6,580 nt of DNA from Candidatus Omnitrophota bacterium (GTDB lineage: Bacteria > Omnitrophota > Gorgyraeia > B26-G9). Below the pieces are notes generated by a model. It did no database searches. It was not told where the DNA came from and saw only the letters and a program-made list of their open reading frames with translations. The stretch is taken from the NCBI GenBank assembly GCA_022013205.1, contig JAKLQT010000202.1:1-6580 (forward strand). Direction: 5' to 3'. Numbering within the stretch: the stretch's first letter is position 1; each line of letters begins with the position of its first letter. The translations under genes and the position numbers were made by a program. This document shows, in pieces, positions 5,132 through 6,580 of the stretch.

Positions 5132-5166
5132 TTCATGCTCCAATCTGCAGGCTACAAGCTTCAAGC
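5132..5166 (-). repeat. Degenerate heptanucleotide repeat ahead of gvpG
   Basis: Read on the minus strand, five consecutive 7-nt units fit the pattern G-[CA]-[TCA]-T-G-N-A, starting GCTTGAA (5166-5160) and GCTTGTA (5159-5153) and diverging toward gvpG. The array fills most of the 45-nt gvpF-gvpG spacer. The last units contain the GGAG (5141-5138) that is the only plausible Shine-Dalgarno site for gvpG, about 8 nt before the ATG. Confidence 0.55.
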
Positions 5167-5174
5167 CTTTGCTG

Positions 5175-5975
5175 CTAATATTTCCCCGTATCAATTACTA
5201 AATTCACAAAATTAAACGGCGGCAGCGTGCCTACATATTTAAATTTGACCTTATCGCCGTATATTTCGTCCAGCTCTTGAATTTTTTGGTCAAAATCTTC
5301 TTCTCTATCACTTTCCACCAAAAAAGCGGCGTTTATAATCATTCTTTCGCCATAATTATTATTAATCTTAGTCTTTAAAGCCAACGGCGATAGTTTATTT
5401 AAAATATCCTCTTTACAAATACTTTTTTCTCTCTCTAAGGCTGCTTCAACCTTCTGCCCTATCTCCATGCGCTCGTAATAGGTCTTTTCAAGCGGCAATC
5501 TTTGGAGCTTCTCTTTTAATGCCTTAATATCCGTGTATTTATCTAAGATATAACCATAAATATCTTCTTTCCCGCCTGAGGCGGGCCCGCCTTTGGCAGA
5601 AAAGATTGCTTTAACCCCGAGCTCTTTTTTGCCCTCCATATCTTTGAGTAAATTCAAAAATTTATCATGGTTTTTTTCCAATATCTTTTTTACCTTTTCT
5701 TCATCTTCGGCAATAGTAGCAAATCTTACCGGCAGGACGGTATAGGCCTTCATCACTTCTTCAATGGCAAGTTCATGGGGGATCAGATTCTCTCTGGCAA
5801 CGGGATATTTCTTAATGGGCGAATCACTTACTACCGCGGCAAGCTCATTAAAACAAATAGTATATAAAGGATCACCTCTTCCGCCAATTCCCAGTAAGCC
5901 GAACGACTGAGGCTTTTGCGCCTCTTTCGCGATTATACAATAGATATATTTTCCTTCCCGCTCAGATACAGCCAT
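5175..5975 (-). CDS. gvpF: Gas vesicle protein GvpF/GvpL (first paralogue)
   Basis: This 266-aa protein has the GvpF/L family layout: an N-terminal strand GKYIYCII (residues 8-15), the conserved TVLPVRFATI motif (79-88), a KELGVK strand (117-122), a charged helical middle, and the C-terminal GTLPPFNFVNL signature (249-259). GvpF/L proteins are cytoplasmic accessory proteins that bind GvpA and are needed early in vesicle nucleation. I chose ATG 5975 rather than the upstream ATG at 6023. The family N-terminus begins shortly after residue 1 of this start, GAAGAGAGA lies just upstream, and the preceding gene ends 1 nt away; the longer form would add 16 residues overlapping that gene. Residues 127-135 (AKGGPASGG) are encoded by a GC-rich palindrome at 5571-5597 that the third paralogue lacks, so they look like an in-frame insertion. 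The gene ends with TAG, 45 nt before gvpG. Confidence 0.9.
   Translation of the reverse strand: MAVSEREGKYIYCIIAKEAQKPQSFGLLGIGGRGDPLYTICFNELAAVVSDSPIKKYPVARENLIPHELAIEEVMKAYTVLPVRFATIAEDEEKVKKILEKNHDKFLNLLKDMEGKKELGVKAIFSAKGGPASGGKEDIYGYILDKYTDIKALKEKLQRLPLEKTYYERMEIGQKVEAALEREKSICKEDILNKLSPLALKTKINNNYGERMIINAAFLVESDREEDFDQKIQELDEIYGDKVKFKYVGTLPPFNFVNLVIDTGKY
5571..5597. repeat. GC-rich palindromic insert inside gvpF
   Basis: CCCGCC-TGA-GGCGGG (5571-5585) is directly followed by CCCGCCTTTGGC (5586-5597). The junction GGCGGGCCCGCC (5580-5591) is itself a perfect 12-bp palindrome, and GCC-TTT-GGC forms a second small hairpin. The stretch is far richer in GC than the surrounding gene. It is read through in frame as nine residues rich in Gly, Ala and Pro. 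The third GvpF/L paralogue goes from its GVKVIW strand to the next helix without it. Confidence 0.7.
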
Positions 5976-5976
5976 T

Positions 5977-6580
5977 TTATCTCTCTTCCGCGCCGGCCGC
6001 GACCAGGGCGCCTTTGGCCACACTTCTTAAAGGCTGATTAGCCATTTTTACTTCTCCTACCGGGATCGGCAGCTTAAATTGGCCTAAAATCTGTTTAAAT
6101 CTCACGGCAAAACCTTTGGGCAGGGAAGTTCCGCCGGACAGTACAATGGTAATCGGTTTTGGAACAAGAGGAATTTTTTCATGCCGGCTAAATTGCTGTT
6201 TTATGTGTTCAATCACATATTCGATTAAATGGTTGTAATAAACCGATAAAGCATTTTCAATTTTACCAGGATTATCTTTGTTTTCCAAATCAAACGCGTT
6301 TTCCTTGATCGCCGCAATTCTGCCGGCTGTTTCATCCACGGCCATTGCCACCTGCTGGTCTATCCAATCACCGGCCTTAGTCACGGAAAATTTGAATACC
6401 GGCACAGACATAAAACTAAAACACACATTAACCATCCCGCCGCCGAAAGAAAGGCCCATCCCCGTAAAATCTTCATCCGCTAATTCCGAAAGAATAACCG
6501 CGTAGCCTTCATTGATAGCTTTCGGACTGTAACCTAATGCTCTCAAAAATCCCGCTAATAATTTTTCGTGATAAATGATA
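5977..6580 (-). CDS. Actin/Hsp70-fold ATPase-like protein, C-terminal part (5' end off window)
   Basis: The reading frame is open to the window edge, so only the last 200 residues are visible and the true start lies beyond 6580. A TTG at 6546 is inside the gene and is not taken as the start. The order of motifs fits the MreB/FtsA/Hsp70 superfamily: an NEGYAV segment, a glycine-rich phosphate-2-like loop (LSFGGGMVN), a GDWID segment, TAGRIAAIKE (compare TAERIK in MreB), and an adenosine-loop motif VLSGGTSLPKGF near the C-terminus. The usual Asp of the phosphate-2 loop (DxGGGT) is Ser here, so ATPase activity is uncertain. The stop TAA sits 1 nt before the gvpF ATG, and the gene's last codons (GAAGAGAGA) supply the gvpF ribosome binding site, so the two are almost certainly cotranscribed and translationally coupled. 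It occupies the place where gvpN precedes gvpF in Bacillus-type clusters, but it shows no AAA motifs. Its role in gas vesicle formation is unknown. Confidence 0.72.
   Translation of the reverse strand, partial: IIYHEKLLAGFLRALGYSPKAINEGYAVILSELADEDFTGMGLSFGGGMVNVCFSFMSVPVFKFSVTKAGDWIDQQVAMAVDETAGRIAAIKENAFDLENKDNPGKIENALSVYYNHLIEYVIEHIKQQFSRHEKIPLVPKPITIVLSGGTSLPKGFAVRFKQILGQFKLPIPVGEVKMANQPLRSVAKGALVAAGAEER

Noticed and set aside
5976..6023. Longer gvpF start at ATG 6023
   Set aside because: It would add 16 residues in the actin-like gene's overlap, lacks the family N-terminus and a better ribosome binding site; ATG 5975 fits both.

Overview
The window carries most of a gas vesicle (gvp) gene cluster. 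All genes lie on the minus strand, so transcription runs from about 6580 down to 379. The layout (gvpF, gvpG, gvpL, gvpS, gvpK, gvpJ) resembles the Bacillus megaterium-type cluster, with three differences: a GvpO-type gene, a third GvpF/L paralogue, and genes not in the canonical set. Most junctions are very tight (1-nt gap, abutting stop and start, ATGA overlap, 19-nt overlap), which indicates one or two polycistronic units. The window contains no canonical major shell gene (gvpA/B) and no gvpN ATPase. If the cluster is functional, these probably lie beyond 6580 or elsewhere in the genome.

Order along the minus strand: a 5'-truncated actin/Hsp70-fold ATPase-like gene (to 5977); gvpF (5975-5175); gvpG (5129-4881); a hairpin-rich spacer (4765-4880); gvpO (4764-4519); a second gvpF/L (4478-3645); gvpS (3644-3429); a third gvpF/L (3397-2618); gvpK (2621-2280); an inserted 566-bp transposon-like element carrying a GxxExxY gene (1677-2242, flanked by 8-bp direct repeats); a small cysteine-containing protein (1653-1366); gvpJ (1384-1079); a 228-aa protein with TraB/GumN-like motifs (1065-379); then a probable terminator (about 290-324) and a non-coding tail with a REP-like palindrome (106-158).

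How the genes work together (family knowledge plus inference): GvpJ and GvpS are small shell-family proteins. GvpF/L, GvpG, GvpK and GvpO are accessory factors needed for nucleation and assembly of the protein-walled gas compartment. The actin-like gene is coupled to gvpF by a 1-nt gap, and the Cys protein overlaps gvpJ, so both are candidates for extra accessory roles.

The organism is an uncultured-type bacterium of moderate to low GC with strong Shine-Dalgarno sites. The abundance of short palindromes, NNCACAGAG arms, heptad repeats and a GxxExxY gene is, from memory, typical of candidate phyla such as Omnitrophota. That placement is a guess. The most unusual features are repeat-driven: a transposon-like GxxExxY cassette split into the operon, and GC-rich palindromes inserted in frame within two gvpF/L genes.
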